DNA of 46,571 nt, taken from the NCBI GenBank assembly GCA_027619595.1, contig JAQCHP010000022.1, positions 1-46,571 on the forward strand, given 5' to 3'. Of the stretch, positions 17,478 through 25,415 are shown one piece after another (the first letter of the stretch is position 1; every line of letters begins with the position of its first letter). Both the position numbers and the translations under genes were made by a program. This stretch comes from Planctomycetota bacterium (GTDB lineage: Bacteria > Planctomycetota > Planctomycetia > Pirellulales > Pirellulaceae). The notes under the pieces were generated by a model that was not told where the DNA came from, made no database searches, and worked only from the letters and a program-made list of their open reading frames with translations.

Positions 17478-17591
17478 ATGAAAGTGCGCGCCAGCGTGAA
17501 ACGAGTATGCGAAAACTGCAAAGTGGTTCGCCGAAGGGGCCGCGTTTTCGTGATCTGTACGAATCCTAGGCATAAGCAACGTCAGGGGTGA
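17478..17591 (+). CDS. rpmJ: 50S ribosomal protein L36 (zinc type)
   Basis: Small 37-residue protein beginning [20 protein letters not shown] and ending NPRHKQRQG. The zinc ligands of the classic form are present: C11, C14, C27 and H32. It directly follows map and precedes rpsM, its normal place when infA is absent. Confidence 0.96.
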   Translation: MKVRASVKRVCENCKVVRRRGRVFVICTNPRHKQRQG

Positions 17592-17635
17592 TGGCGTTGA
17601 TGGGGATGGTGATTGCCAGCGTTGGTGTTTTCGAT

Positions 17636-17653
17636 CATGGCGGTACTGCCATG
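17636..17653 (+). promoter_or_regulatory. 18-bp near-perfect palindrome in the rpmJ-rpsM gap
   Basis: CATGGC (17636-17641) and GCCATG (17648-17653) flank GGTACT, which itself holds the palindrome GTAC; only one central pair is a mismatch. It lies 38 nt before rpsM. It could be a protein-binding site or an RNA hairpin controlling rpsM translation. Function is a guess. Confidence 0.45.
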
Positions 17654-17690
17654 GTATTAAGTTTCGCTTGATTTACATAAAAGGTGTCTT

Positions 17691-18074
17691 ATGCCACGCT
17701 TGTTGGGTGTGGATATTCCGAACGACCGTGTAGCGGAAGTGTCTCTCACTTACCTGTACGGCGTCGGTCCAAAAACAGCCAGAGATTTGTGCCGTAAGGC
17801 CGGTGTTGATCCCCGCAAGTTGGCTCGTGAACTCGTGGAAGATGAGTTGGGTCGTTTAGCTGCATTGCTAGAGCGAGACTACACGGTCGAGGGTCCGCTA
17901 CGGCGACAGGTGAATCAGAATATATCGCGGCTACGGGATATATCTTGTTACCGGGGGCAGCGTCACCGGCGCGGTTTGCCGGTGCGTGGCCAGCGCACGC
18001 GTACGAACGCGAGGACTCGCAAGGGTCCGAGGAAGACGGTTGCTGGCAAGAAGGGCGTGAAGGATCTGCGCTAA
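17691..18074 (+). CDS. rpsM: 30S ribosomal protein S13
   Basis: S13 is in the 30S head and bridges to the large subunit. The 127-residue product starts MPRLLGVDIPNDRVAEVSLT and has GVGPKTARDLCRKAGVDP, a helix-two-turn-helix, and the basic end RGLPVRGQRTRTNARTRKGPRKT. AAGGTGT (17681-17687) precedes the ATG. A 15-bp tandem repeat starts right after its stop. Confidence 0.97.
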   Translation: MPRLLGVDIPNDRVAEVSLTYLYGVGPKTARDLCRKAGVDPRKLARELVEDELGRLAALLERDYTVEGPLRRQVNQNISRLRDISCYRGQRHRRGLPVRGQRTRTNARTRKGPRKTVAGKKGVKDLR

Positions 18075-18119
18075 GCGATAGCCGGTTGGGCGATAGCCGG
18101 TTGGGCGATTGCGGGTTTT
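18075..18119 (+). repeat. 15-bp tandem repeat after rpsM
   Basis: GCGATAGCCGGTTGG at 18075-18089 is repeated exactly at 18090-18104 and in a degenerate form at 18105-18119. It starts at the base after the rpsM TAA, in the 131-nt gap before rpsK. It looks like a recent slippage expansion; no function is apparent. Confidence 0.8.
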
Positions 18120-18205
18120 GGTGATCGCGGGGCGCTGCGGCGGTTCTGCGGATGGTTGTTGGCGAGTTAGTTATTTCATAGGTCTCGTTCTGGGAGGGTT
18201 CTCCG

Positions 18206-18598
18206 GTGGCGAAGAAAACGGCCGCGCCAAAAAAGCGTAGGCAACGGCGGAATGTTACGGTTGCGATCGCCCATATCAAGGCGACGTTTAATAATACGAC
18301 CGTAACAATTACGGACACGCGGGGTGATACTTTGTGCTGGGCGAGTGCAGGGACAGGTGGGTTCAAGGGTAGTCGCAAGAGCACGCCCTTTGCGGGGCAA
18401 ACTGCCGCACAGCAGGCCGCTGAAAAGGCGGTCAAGTTTGGCGTGAAGGACGTGGATGTGCGCGTGAAGGGGCCGGGTGCCGGTCGAGAGAGCGCGATCA
18501 CTGCGTTGCAGGCTGCCGGTTTGAACGTCAAGTCCATTGAGGATTGTACACCTATTCCTCATAATGGATGTCGCCCTCGTAAGAAGCGTCGCGTCTAG
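18206..18598 (+). CDS. rpsK: 30S ribosomal protein S11
   Basis: S11 forms part of the platform near the anti-Shine-Dalgarno. The 130-residue product has [66 protein letters not shown] and [18 protein letters not shown], all diagnostic. The GTG start is preceded by GGGAGGGTT. The gene usually next, rpsD for S4, is absent and rpoA follows. Confidence 0.97.
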   Translation: MAKKTAAPKKRRQRRNVTVAIAHIKATFNNTTVTITDTRGDTLCWASAGTGGFKGSRKSTPFAGQTAAQQAAEKAVKFGVKDVDVRVKGPGAGRESAITALQAAGLNVKSIEDCTPIPHNGCRPRKKRRV

Positions 18599-18679
18599 TC
18601 GTTCGCTGGCTCAGTTTTAATGGTTCGTTCAACTCAACGCTTCAAGCGGACGTAGACAGGATTATAGGGGGAGACTTCA

Positions 18680-19672
18680 ATGCATATTCGTTGGAGAGGT
18701 TTGGAACTGCCGAGTACCGTGCAGTGTGATCGTGAATCGTTAACGGCGAATTACGGTAAGTTCATCGCTGAACCGTTCGAGCGTGGTTACGGTGTGACGG
18801 TGGGCAATAGTTTGCGCCGTATTCTGTTGTCGAGCCTGCTTGGTAGCGCTGTGACTCAGATTAAGATCCGCGGCGCACAGCACGAATTCAGTAGCGTGCC
18901 AGGCATCCTGGAAGACGTCACCGAGATTGTGTTGAATGTAAAGTCTCTCGTCGTCAAGAAATACACCGAAGAGACGCGTGTGATTACTGTCGAAAAGCAT
19001 GGTGCGGGGCCGGTGACCGGTGCCGATGTTCAGACCGACGCAGACGTCGAGATTATCAATAAGGGGCATCATCTGGCCACTGTTACCGACGACAAGGTAA
19101 CGTTCTTCATGGAAATGGTGGTTGAGGATGGGCGTGGTTACGTGCCGGCTACTGAGCACAGTACCGGCGAGCATGAAGTTGGGGTAATTCCAATTGATGC
19201 GGTTTACAGTCCTGTGACCCGGGTACGCTACGACGTGGAGCAAACTCGTGTGGGGCAGAACACGAACTTCGATCGGCTCAACCTGGAAATCTGGACCGAT
19301 GGTTCGATTGGGCCAGAAATGTCGTTGGTAGAGTCTGCCAAGATCATGCGAAAGCATTTAAACCCGTTTGTTCAGTACAGCGAACTAGGCGAGCGAGTTG
19401 TGGCTCCCAGTCGTGGCATGGGAGGGAGCGATCCCGGTTTGGAAAGCCGACTCAGTATGAGGCTTTCGGAATTGAATCTCTCAGTGAGGGCTGATAATTG
19501 CCTGGAATCCGAAGGCATTTCTACCCTGCGTCAGTTGGTTGTCATGACGGAAGATCAGTTGCTTGAGGTTCGCAACTTTGGCGATACGACTCTGACGGAA
19601 GTTAAGGACAAGTTGATTCGGATTGGTTTGCATTTAGGGATGCGAGTCGCGTCGGGTTCGGCGACTATTTAG
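18680..19672 (+). CDS. rpoA: RNA polymerase subunit alpha
   Basis: The alpha dimer is the assembly platform of RNA polymerase. The 330-residue product has the N-terminal domain with [52 protein letters not shown] and [37 protein letters not shown], a linker around residue 250, and a C-terminal helix-hairpin-helix domain ([19 protein letters not shown] ... [17 protein letters not shown]) for DNA and activator contact. AGGGGGAGA precedes the ATG. Confidence 0.98.
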   Translation: MHIRWRGLELPSTVQCDRESLTANYGKFIAEPFERGYGVTVGNSLRRILLSSLLGSAVTQIKIRGAQHEFSSVPGILEDVTEIVLNVKSLVVKKYTEETRVITVEKHGAGPVTGADVQTDADVEIINKGHHLATVTDDKVTFFMEMVVEDGRGYVPATEHSTGEHEVGVIPIDAVYSPVTRVRYDVEQTRVGQNTNFDRLNLEIWTDGSIGPEMSLVESAKIMRKHLNPFVQYSELGERVVAPSRGMGGSDPGLESRLSMRLSELNLSVRADNCLESEGISTLRQLVVMTEDQLLEVRNFGDTTLTEVKDKLIRIGLHLGMRVASGSATI

Positions 19673-19757
19673 CTCCGGTTTGCCAGTGAGCTGTTCGATA
19701 GTTGCAGTAGGATCGCTGTGGCGGGAAGTAAGTTGGGAATCGAGTTGGTTTTGCAAT

Positions 19758-19773
19758 GCCCCTACGCTGGGGC
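19758..19773 (+). promoter_or_regulatory. small GC hairpin before rplQ
   Basis: GCCCC (19758-19762), a 6-nt loop and GGGGC (19769-19773), 20 nt before the rplQ ATG. There is no T-run, so termination is unlikely; it might affect rplQ translation. Confidence 0.25.
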
Positions 19774-19792
19774 CTGATGAGGGATTGAAGTC

Positions 19793-20377
19793 ATGCGGCA
19801 TCGCAAGCGTGGGCGGATTTTGGGACGGTCTTCAAGCCATCGCAAGGCGATGATGGAGAATATGGCAGCCAGTCTTCTGTTGACGGAACGCGACGCGGAC
19901 GAATTCGATCCAAATACACCGAAGGTTCGTGGGCGAATTATTACGACTTTGCATAAGGCCAAAGAGGTGCGCCCGCTGATCGAGCGGTGCATTACGATCG
20001 CACGGAAGTCGTTGGTAGCTAAGGCGGCTGCCGAAGAGTTTGCGACAAAGGCCAAGCGGGGGAGCGAGGAATGGAAAGTTTGGCGCACCAGTGACAAATG
20101 GAAGAAATGGAATGCTGCGATTGCGCCCGAGGTCACTGCACGACGGCGAGTCTTTCAGGTGTTGCGAGATAAAGTTGCGGTGCGGATTCTGTTCGAAAAG
20201 ATCGCGCCTCGCTTCGAGTCGCGTCCCGGCGGCTATACACGCATTATGCGATTGGCAACCCCACGTCTGGGAGATGCCGGCGAGCGTGCAATTTTAGAGT
20301 TCGTGGGCGTGCGGGACCGGAAGACGGAACGAAGCGTACGTCCGGCGTTTGACGCAGAAAAAGCGACTGTTTCTTAG
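19793..20377 (+). CDS. rplQ: 50S ribosomal protein L17 with insertions
   Basis: L17 lies near the exit tunnel. The ends match the family: MRHRKRGRILGRSSSHRKAMMENMAASLL at the start and GPRF-like APRFESRPGGYTRIMRL followed by ILEFV towards the end. At 194 residues it is much longer than the ~125 of E. coli. Extra material includes a short stretch near residues 33-45, an insertion of about 40 residues rich in Trp and Lys (around 85-125) and a C-terminal tail. Last gene of the ribosomal cluster. Confidence 0.95.
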   Translation: MRHRKRGRILGRSSSHRKAMMENMAASLLLTERDADEFDPNTPKVRGRIITTLHKAKEVRPLIERCITIARKSLVAKAAAEEFATKAKRGSEEWKVWRTSDKWKKWNAAIAPEVTARRRVFQVLRDKVAVRILFEKIAPRFESRPGGYTRIMRLATPRLGDAGERAILEFVGVRDRKTERSVRPAFDAEKATVS

Positions 20378-20382
20378 TCGCT
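20362..20382 (+). terminator. hairpin across the rplQ stop codon
   Basis: A perfect 7-bp stem, AGCGACT (20362-20368) / AGTCGCT (20376-20382), with a 7-nt loop, spans the TAG of rplQ at the end of the cluster. No T-run follows, so an intrinsic terminator is not established. It could also protect the 3' end. Confidence 0.3.
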
Positions 20383-20543
20383 GGCTTCCACCCGGTTTGA
20401 AAAGTGCGATTAACAGGCTCAAAGCACCGTTTGGTCTCAACCGGGGCGTATCCGGCCGGCAGCCGAGACTTATCGAATGCGAGCAGGAAAAATAGGTGTT
20501 TCCGTCGCAGGTCTCCGTCGAGCACAATCGAAGGATCGAGATG

Positions 20544-20552
20544 TGCTAGGAT
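20544..20552 (+). promoter_or_regulatory. possible extended -10 before the receiver-HATPase gene
   Basis: TGCTAGGAT fits an extended -10 (TGn plus TAGGAT). No convincing -35 is seen. It is about 100 nt before the ATG at 20656. Weak evidence. Confidence 0.25.
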
Positions 20553-20655
20553 AGATCGGCGGCGCGTCAGGAGGCTTGGCTGCTCATCCTGCTCGGAGAT
20601 GAGAGGATTGACGGAAGTGTGAGGGCCGTTCCTCAATTGGTTCCTGGTGGTGCCT

Positions 20656-21561
20656 ATGCCCAAAGTCTTAGTCGTCGACGATTCCGCTAGTTGCCGACGG
20701 TTGGTCGGCGGTCTCTTGGAACAAGGGGCCTACGAAGTTGAGCTGGCAAAGCAGGCGGCGGAAGCGCTCGACTCGCTCAATCGCGCCATACCGGACTTGG
20801 TGATTGTCGATGTTATGATGCCGGGCAAATCGGATGGAAATCAGCTCGTAGACTGCATCCGTGATCAATACCCGCAAGTGCCAGTCATTCTGATGACGTC
20901 GCATGGAAGAGAGCAGCAGGCGATCCGTGCGCTCCGGAACGGAGCTGCAAGCTATGTGCCGAAGCGCCTGCTGGCCGGCGAGTTACTGGATACCGTACGG
21001 CACGTTCTCAATGTTGCATCGAGTCGCCACGGATATGTACGCGTAATGGATTGTCTCGAAAAGAGCGACTTGCATTTTCGATTAGACAACGATTGTAGTC
21101 TCGTGATGCCGCTCGTGGGGTACCTACAAGACACGATTCAACATTTGCACGTGTGTTCCGATTCTGATCGCACACGTCTGGGCATTGCGCTAGAAGAGGC
21201 AATCGTCAATGCCATCTTTCATGGCAACTTGGAAGTTTCATCTTGTTTGCGCGAACAAAACGACGACGCCTATCGTGATCTAATCAATCAGCGTCGTCGA
21301 ATCGCGCCTTATTCCGACCGCCGAGTTCATGTGCATGCCAACTTGTCGCACCAAGAGGCACGGTTTGCGGTACGTGACGAGGGGCCGGGTTTTGATCCTC
21401 ATTCTTTGCCGGACCCGACCGATCCCGGAAATCTCGACCGCGTATGCGGTCGAGGTGTACTGCTCATGCGGACTTTCATGGATGAAGTCTTCTACAACAG
21501 TCAGGGCAACGAAGTTACCATGGTCAAGCGACGGCAGCGCGCGACAACCGATCAAGTCTAA
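20656..21561 (+). CDS. response regulator receiver fused to HATPase_c domain
   Basis: The 301-residue protein starts with a receiver domain (residues ~1-120): acidic pair D8-D9, phosphoacceptor D52 in IVDVMMPG, T81 and K103 complete the active site. After a linker comes an ATPase domain of the anti-sigma/RsbW kind: N-box IALEEAIVNAIFHGN, G1 box VRDEGPGFDP and a GRGVLLMRTFMDEV box. It has no dimerisation/phosphotransfer histidine domain, so it is not a classic sensor kinase. A likely job is phosphorylation-gated binding or phosphorylation of a regulatory partner such as an anti-sigma-factor antagonist; none is encoded nearby. I chose the ATG at 20656; a GTG three codons upstream is in frame. 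Confidence 0.9.
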   Translation: MPKVLVVDDSASCRRLVGGLLEQGAYEVELAKQAAEALDSLNRAIPDLVIVDVMMPGKSDGNQLVDCIRDQYPQVPVILMTSHGREQQAIRALRNGAASYVPKRLLAGELLDTVRHVLNVASSRHGYVRVMDCLEKSDLHFRLDNDCSLVMPLVGYLQDTIQHLHVCSDSDRTRLGIALEEAIVNAIFHGNLEVSSCLREQNDDAYRDLINQRRRIAPYSDRRVHVHANLSHQEARFAVRDEGPGFDPHSLPDPTDPGNLDRVCGRGVLLMRTFMDEVFYNSQGNEVTMVKRRQRATTDQV

Positions 21562-21651
21562 AGGTTCGCTTTTATTCTTCACGCGTCAAGCGACGCCGTC
21601 GATTTACCCTCGCTCCCCACACGATTGTCAATCCCATTCCGGAGTTTCTCT

Positions 21652-21957
21652 ATGATTCATGTCGTTGCCACCATCGATGTAGTTGAAGGTAAGCGGAGTG
21701 AATTCTTATCGGCATTTCATCGGCTGATGCCGCTTGTTCATGCAGAGCAAGGATGCGTCGCGTATGTTCCCACGGTCGATGTTTCCACCGAAATCACTAA
21801 AGTTCCCCCGCGCCATGATGTCGTGGTTGTTGTCGAGAAATGGGAGTCGCTCGAAGCTCTGAAGTCCCACTTGAACGCTGCGCACATGGCCGATTTTCGT
21901 CAGGCGAACGGACAATTAATCAAGGCGATATCGATTCAGGTCACGGAACAGGCCTGA
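21652..21957 (+). CDS. ABM-family (antibiotic biosynthesis monooxygenase-like) protein
   Basis: A 101-residue ferredoxin-like alpha/beta protein of the ABM type. Typical features: N-terminal strand IHVVATIDVVEGKRSEFL, EQGCVAYVPTVDV, strand VVVVEKWESLEALKSHL and HMADFRQAN. Such proteins include quinol monooxygenases and many of unknown substrate; the sequence does not tell which. GGAG (21641-21644) is 7 nt before the ATG. The frame is open 27 nt further upstream. It follows the receiver-HATPase gene by 90 nt and faces a convergent gene. Confidence 0.85.
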   Translation: MIHVVATIDVVEGKRSEFLSAFHRLMPLVHAEQGCVAYVPTVDVSTEITKVPPRHDVVVVVEKWESLEALKSHLNAAHMADFRQANGQLIKAISIQVTEQA

Positions 21958-21991
21958 GCCGCTTCGCACGTTGTTGACTGCGGAAGTGTAT

Positions 21992-22006
21992 TACTGCGGG
22001 GCAGTA
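21992..22006. terminator. candidate bidirectional terminator hairpin
   Basis: TACTGC (21992-21997), a GGG loop and GCAGTA (22001-22006) form a perfect 6-bp stem in the 50-nt gap between convergent genes. There is no good T-run on either strand, so it is only plausible by location. Confidence 0.35.
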
Positions 22007-22007
22007 C

Positions 22008-23195
22008 TTATTGCGGTTCGCTACGTTTTTGTTCGTTAGCCAAGGCCAATGCGGCTCCGTATTCTACGAGTCGTTCTTGCCCGCGGTAGTGGTCCAGAAG
22101 CGGCGTAAAGTTGCCGGATTGTTCGGCGAGGTGTAGCGGCGATACGATCAGGCCCGTCGTAGGGATGTTGGGCGGGATCAGTTCCAGGAAAATCTGCAAG
22201 GCTGCGTCGGCTTGGCCGATCCTTGCCAGTAAGTCCACATAAACTTCGACCGCAAGGGTCGTCTGCTGATAGACATCTGCGGCCCGAGCTAGTTGCTCGA
22301 AGTAGGTAAGCCCTTGATCGCGTTCCACGTCAAGGAGCGCTGAGAAGAAATGGCCGTGTGCCACATAGGTATCGTGGAACGGAGTCTCGCCAGGATATTG
22401 CAGCGATGGATCGAGCCGGCGTCCGTATTCTGTAAGTTCTCTTGCTTGGTTCCACGTTGTTTCGTGGTCGCAACTACGTGCCAATTGTACTGTGGAAGAC
22501 AGATGTGATGTATCAATATGGTAGGCTCGATCGTCAAAGAGCCATTCATTGTGTTGCAATAAATCGACGAGCCGTTGCGATGTCGGTGCGACTTGCGTCT
22601 GTTTTTTGATATGAGCTACGACACTCTCGGTAAGTTCATCATAAAGATGATTCACCAACAGGGAGGCGACTGCGTCGCGGTCGCCGCTACTCAATTGTCT
22701 CGCATGTGCATGGAGTGTTGTAATCGCGTTACACGTTCCAAAGCGTCGTAACAACAGCTGGAACCCTCGGCGCGTGTCCAGTCCTTCGTAAAAACACAGT
22801 TCTACCAACTGTTCGTAATTATCGTCTGTCGCCTCGATATTCCGCACCGTGTCGCGAACGCTGTCGGTGACTCCTAACGGGCGCAGGTAATTCCAAGCTG
22901 CGCGGAGCTTACCCTCTGTCAGTAGGCGATTGCCTAGTTCCTGGCAGGCGGCGAGCAGACGGTCTTCCAATTCACGCCGTTGTTCGTCGCTTAGGACTTC
23001 GGATTGTTCGGAATAGAGTAAAGGCAAGCGGAGTTCATGGCGAATCTGCATTTTGCGGATTTCGAACCACTCATGCGACCGGTCCGCGCCCTGCATCAGA
23101 TTGGCGAGGCATTCTAACATTCCGGCGACACCCTTTTGTGTCATGGCCCGGTCGACTTGTTCAAAAAGAGAAGTATTCACAGATTGGCTCAACAC
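22008..23195 (-). CDS. hypothetical helical protein
   Basis: I do not recognise this 395-residue protein. It is mostly alpha-helical, with no signal peptide, membrane segment, catalytic motif or cysteine cluster. The last third (YFEQLARAADVYQQTTLAVEVYVDLLARIGQADAALQIFLEL) has a TPR-like alternation of small and bulky residues, so a helical-repeat scaffold is possible. An early segment has HEWFEIRKMQIRHELRLPL. The start begins MLSQSVNTSLFEQVDRAM. It is convergent with the ABM gene and divergent from the HemD-HemE gene. Confidence 0.8.
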   Translation of the reverse strand: MLSQSVNTSLFEQVDRAMTQKGVAGMLECLANLMQGADRSHEWFEIRKMQIRHELRLPLLYSEQSEVLSDEQRRELEDRLLAACQELGNRLLTEGKLRAAWNYLRPLGVTDSVRDTVRNIEATDDNYEQLVELCFYEGLDTRRGFQLLLRRFGTCNAITTLHAHARQLSSGDRDAVASLLVNHLYDELTESVVAHIKKQTQVAPTSQRLVDLLQHNEWLFDDRAYHIDTSHLSSTVQLARSCDHETTWNQARELTEYGRRLDPSLQYPGETPFHDTYVAHGHFFSALLDVERDQGLTYFEQLARAADVYQQTTLAVEVYVDLLARIGQADAALQIFLELIPPNIPTTGLIVSPLHLAEQSGNFTPLLDHYRGQERLVEYGAALALANEQKRSEPQ

Positions 23196-23333
23196 ATGGG
23201 TAATCTAGGGTCGCAATGGGTTGTATTATAGGGTATTCACTTTCCAGGGTCCGGTGGGGTTTGCTCCTGGAATGCCTTTTCGAGGCGTAGGGTGGGGTTA
23301 CGAGTGGCAAGCCAGATCGATAGCATCAAGTCC

Positions 23334-25265
23334 ATGGCTAAACAGCAGACAAATTTTGGCGGGCTTCGCGTGGCGGCTCTGGAAAGTCGCCGAGCGGACG
23401 AATTGCGACGCATGATTGAACGCCTGGGAGGGGTTGCCTGCGTGAGCCCTTCGATGCGTGAGGTGCCCCTAGAAGACCACGCCGTGGCGGTTGATTTTGC
23501 CAATCGGCTCATGACGGGGCAGATCGATGTCGTTGTCCTGATGACCGGCGTAGGTGTTCAGCACCTGATGGATGTAATCGACCGCCATGTCCCGAGAGAC
23601 CGTTTCCTCGCATCTTTATCTGATGCGATCACCGTGGCGCGTGGGCCCAAGGTTGTCGCGGCCCTCAAGACACTGGATATCAACCCTACCTTCCGCGTTC
23701 CAGAGCCTAATACCTGGCGGGAGCTTCTCCAGCTCTTGGATAAAGAACTTGTGCTTTCTCAGCAGCACATTGCCGTGCAAGAATACGGAGTGCCCAATCG
23801 CAGCCTCGTGGCGGGGCTCGAAGCTCGAGGTGCAACGGTAACGACCGTTTGCGTCTATCGATGGGAACTTCCCGAGGATATTCGGCCGTTGGAGCAAAAT
23901 ATTCGGGCGATTGCCGCCGGAGAGATCGACGTACTGCTTTTGACATCAGCGAATCAGTTGCACAACCTTCTCGAGTTGGCGGTCCAGTTTCAATTGTCGG
24001 AGGCTGTACGCGATGCGCTGCGACACTGCGTGGTCGGATCGATCGGACCGACGACGTCAGAGGCAATTGTTGAGATGGGGATGGTTGTCGACTTTGAGCC
24101 GAGTCATCCTAAGATGGGGCATCTGGTAGCGGAATTGGCCGAACGATGCCACGACATCCGCGTTCGCAAGAAACAAATTATCAAGGGTGTGCACGAACGA
24201 TCCGATGAGCCTCCTTCGAGTGCTTCGTGGTGCGATAGTCTTTTTCTCAAGGCATGTCGCCGCGAACCAACGGAAGGGACGCCGATTTGGTTGATGCGAC
24301 AAGCCGGTCGCTACCTGCCCGAGTATCGGGCGATTCGCAGCAAGGTCGGATTTCTTGAGCTTTGCAAGGATCCAGCACTCTGTGCTCAAGTCATGGTAGA
24401 AACCGTGCAGCGTTTAGGAGTTGACGCAGCGATCATATTCTCGGACTTGCTTCCTATATTGGAACCCATGGGACTTGAATTGGAATACGCAGTCGGGGAA
24501 GGGCCTGTTATCCACAATCCCGTGCGAGAGGGGCGTGATGTGGATCGGGTCGTTGAGCTGGAGCAAATGGATGCATTGGATTTTGTGGTTGAAACGGTTC
24601 GAGAGACGCGACGAGCTCTGCCGCAGCACTTGCCACTGATTGGTTTTGCTGGAGCGCCGTTTACATTAGCTAGTTATATGATCGAGGGTGGGGCCAGCCG
24701 CAATTACTTGCATACAAAATCGCTTATGTATCGCGATCCCGGAGCTTGGCAGGAGCTGATGGAACGTTTGGCACGCGCGATCGTTCTGTACCTAAACGCC
24801 CAGATTCAAGCCGGTGCCCAGTGTGTCCAGCTGTTTGATTCTTGGGTTGGTTGCTTAGGGCCAGACGACTACCGTACCTACGTGTTGCCGTACGTGCGGA
24901 AGATTGTCCAGGGGATTATCCCTGGCGTTCCGCTGATCAATTTTGCGACTGGCAATCCGGCGCTCCTGCCGGAATTGGCAGCAGCAGGCCCTGCGGTTGT
25001 CGGGTTGGATTGGCGCGTGCGTTTGGATCAGGGATGGAAGACGGTCGGTGATCAGTTTGCCGTGCAAGGGAATCTGGAGCCAACGGTTCTCTTGGGCGAT
25101 CGTGAGTATGTTCAAGATCGCGCCCGACAAGTGCTCCGCCAAGCAGCGGGACGACGCGGCCATATCTTTAACTTAGGACACGGTGTTTTGCCAGAAACTC
25201 CTGTCGACAACGTATTGGCGCTCATTGATACCGTGCGAGCATTTCGGTGGGGCGAGTCGGTGTAA
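23334..25265 (+). CDS. hemDE: HemD-HemE fusion: uroporphyrinogen-III synthase / decarboxylase
   Basis: Two consecutive haem-pathway steps in one 643-residue chain. Residues ~10-280 fit uroporphyrinogen-III synthase: LRVAALESRRADELRRMIERLGG, VVLMTGVGVQHLMDVI, VARGPKVVAALK, LLLTSANQLHNLLELA and VVGSIGPTTSEAI. From ~299 the chain is uroporphyrinogen decarboxylase: PIWLMRQAGRYLPEYR, the catalytic aspartate in IIFSDLLPILEPMGL, GFAGAPFTLASYMIEGG, QLFDSWVG and NLGHGVLPETP. All expected active-site residues are present, so both halves may be active. The start is uncertain: ATG 23334 is chosen, with in-frame GTGs at 23292 and 23304. The symbol is descriptive. Confidence 0.93.
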   Translation: MAKQQTNFGGLRVAALESRRADELRRMIERLGGVACVSPSMREVPLEDHAVAVDFANRLMTGQIDVVVLMTGVGVQHLMDVIDRHVPRDRFLASLSDAITVARGPKVVAALKTLDINPTFRVPEPNTWRELLQLLDKELVLSQQHIAVQEYGVPNRSLVAGLEARGATVTTVCVYRWELPEDIRPLEQNIRAIAAGEIDVLLLTSANQLHNLLELAVQFQLSEAVRDALRHCVVGSIGPTTSEAIVEMGMVVDFEPSHPKMGHLVAELAERCHDIRVRKKQIIKGVHERSDEPPSSASWCDSLFLKACRREPTEGTPIWLMRQAGRYLPEYRAIRSKVGFLELCKDPALCAQVMVETVQRLGVDAAIIFSDLLPILEPMGLELEYAVGEGPVIHNPVREGRDVDRVVELEQMDALDFVVETVRETRRALPQHLPLIGFAGAPFTLASYMIEGGASRNYLHTKSLMYRDPGAWQELMERLARAIVLYLNAQIQAGAQCVQLFDSWVGCLGPDDYRTYVLPYVRKIVQGIIPGVPLINFATGNPALLPELAAAGPAVVGLDWRVRLDQGWKTVGDQFAVQGNLEPTVLLGDREYVQDRARQVLRQAAGRRGHIFNLGHGVLPETPVDNVLALIDTVRAFRWGESV

Positions 25266-25415
25266 AGCGAGGACTCGCAACCAGGGTTTGTCGGGACCGG
25301 CAAGTCGGGCAGAAAGCGGCAAAACGGTGTAGAATGGAGGGGCCGAGTTGCCGTCTCGGGATGGCAGCGCCACTGGAGATGGGTTGCGGTATTCGTATTC
25401 CACGGAGTTGGCCGA

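Noticed and set aside
17746-18537. Minus-strand open frame of 263 codons opposite rpsM and rpsK
   Set aside because: Shadow of the two ribosomal protein genes; Pro/Ser/Arg-rich with no fold pattern.
1-20400. tRNA genes in the wide intergenic gaps of the ribosomal cluster
   Set aside because: No cloverleaf-like pattern with a GTTCRA T-loop and matching acceptor stem was found. The GTTCAA at 1944 is part of a simple hairpin.
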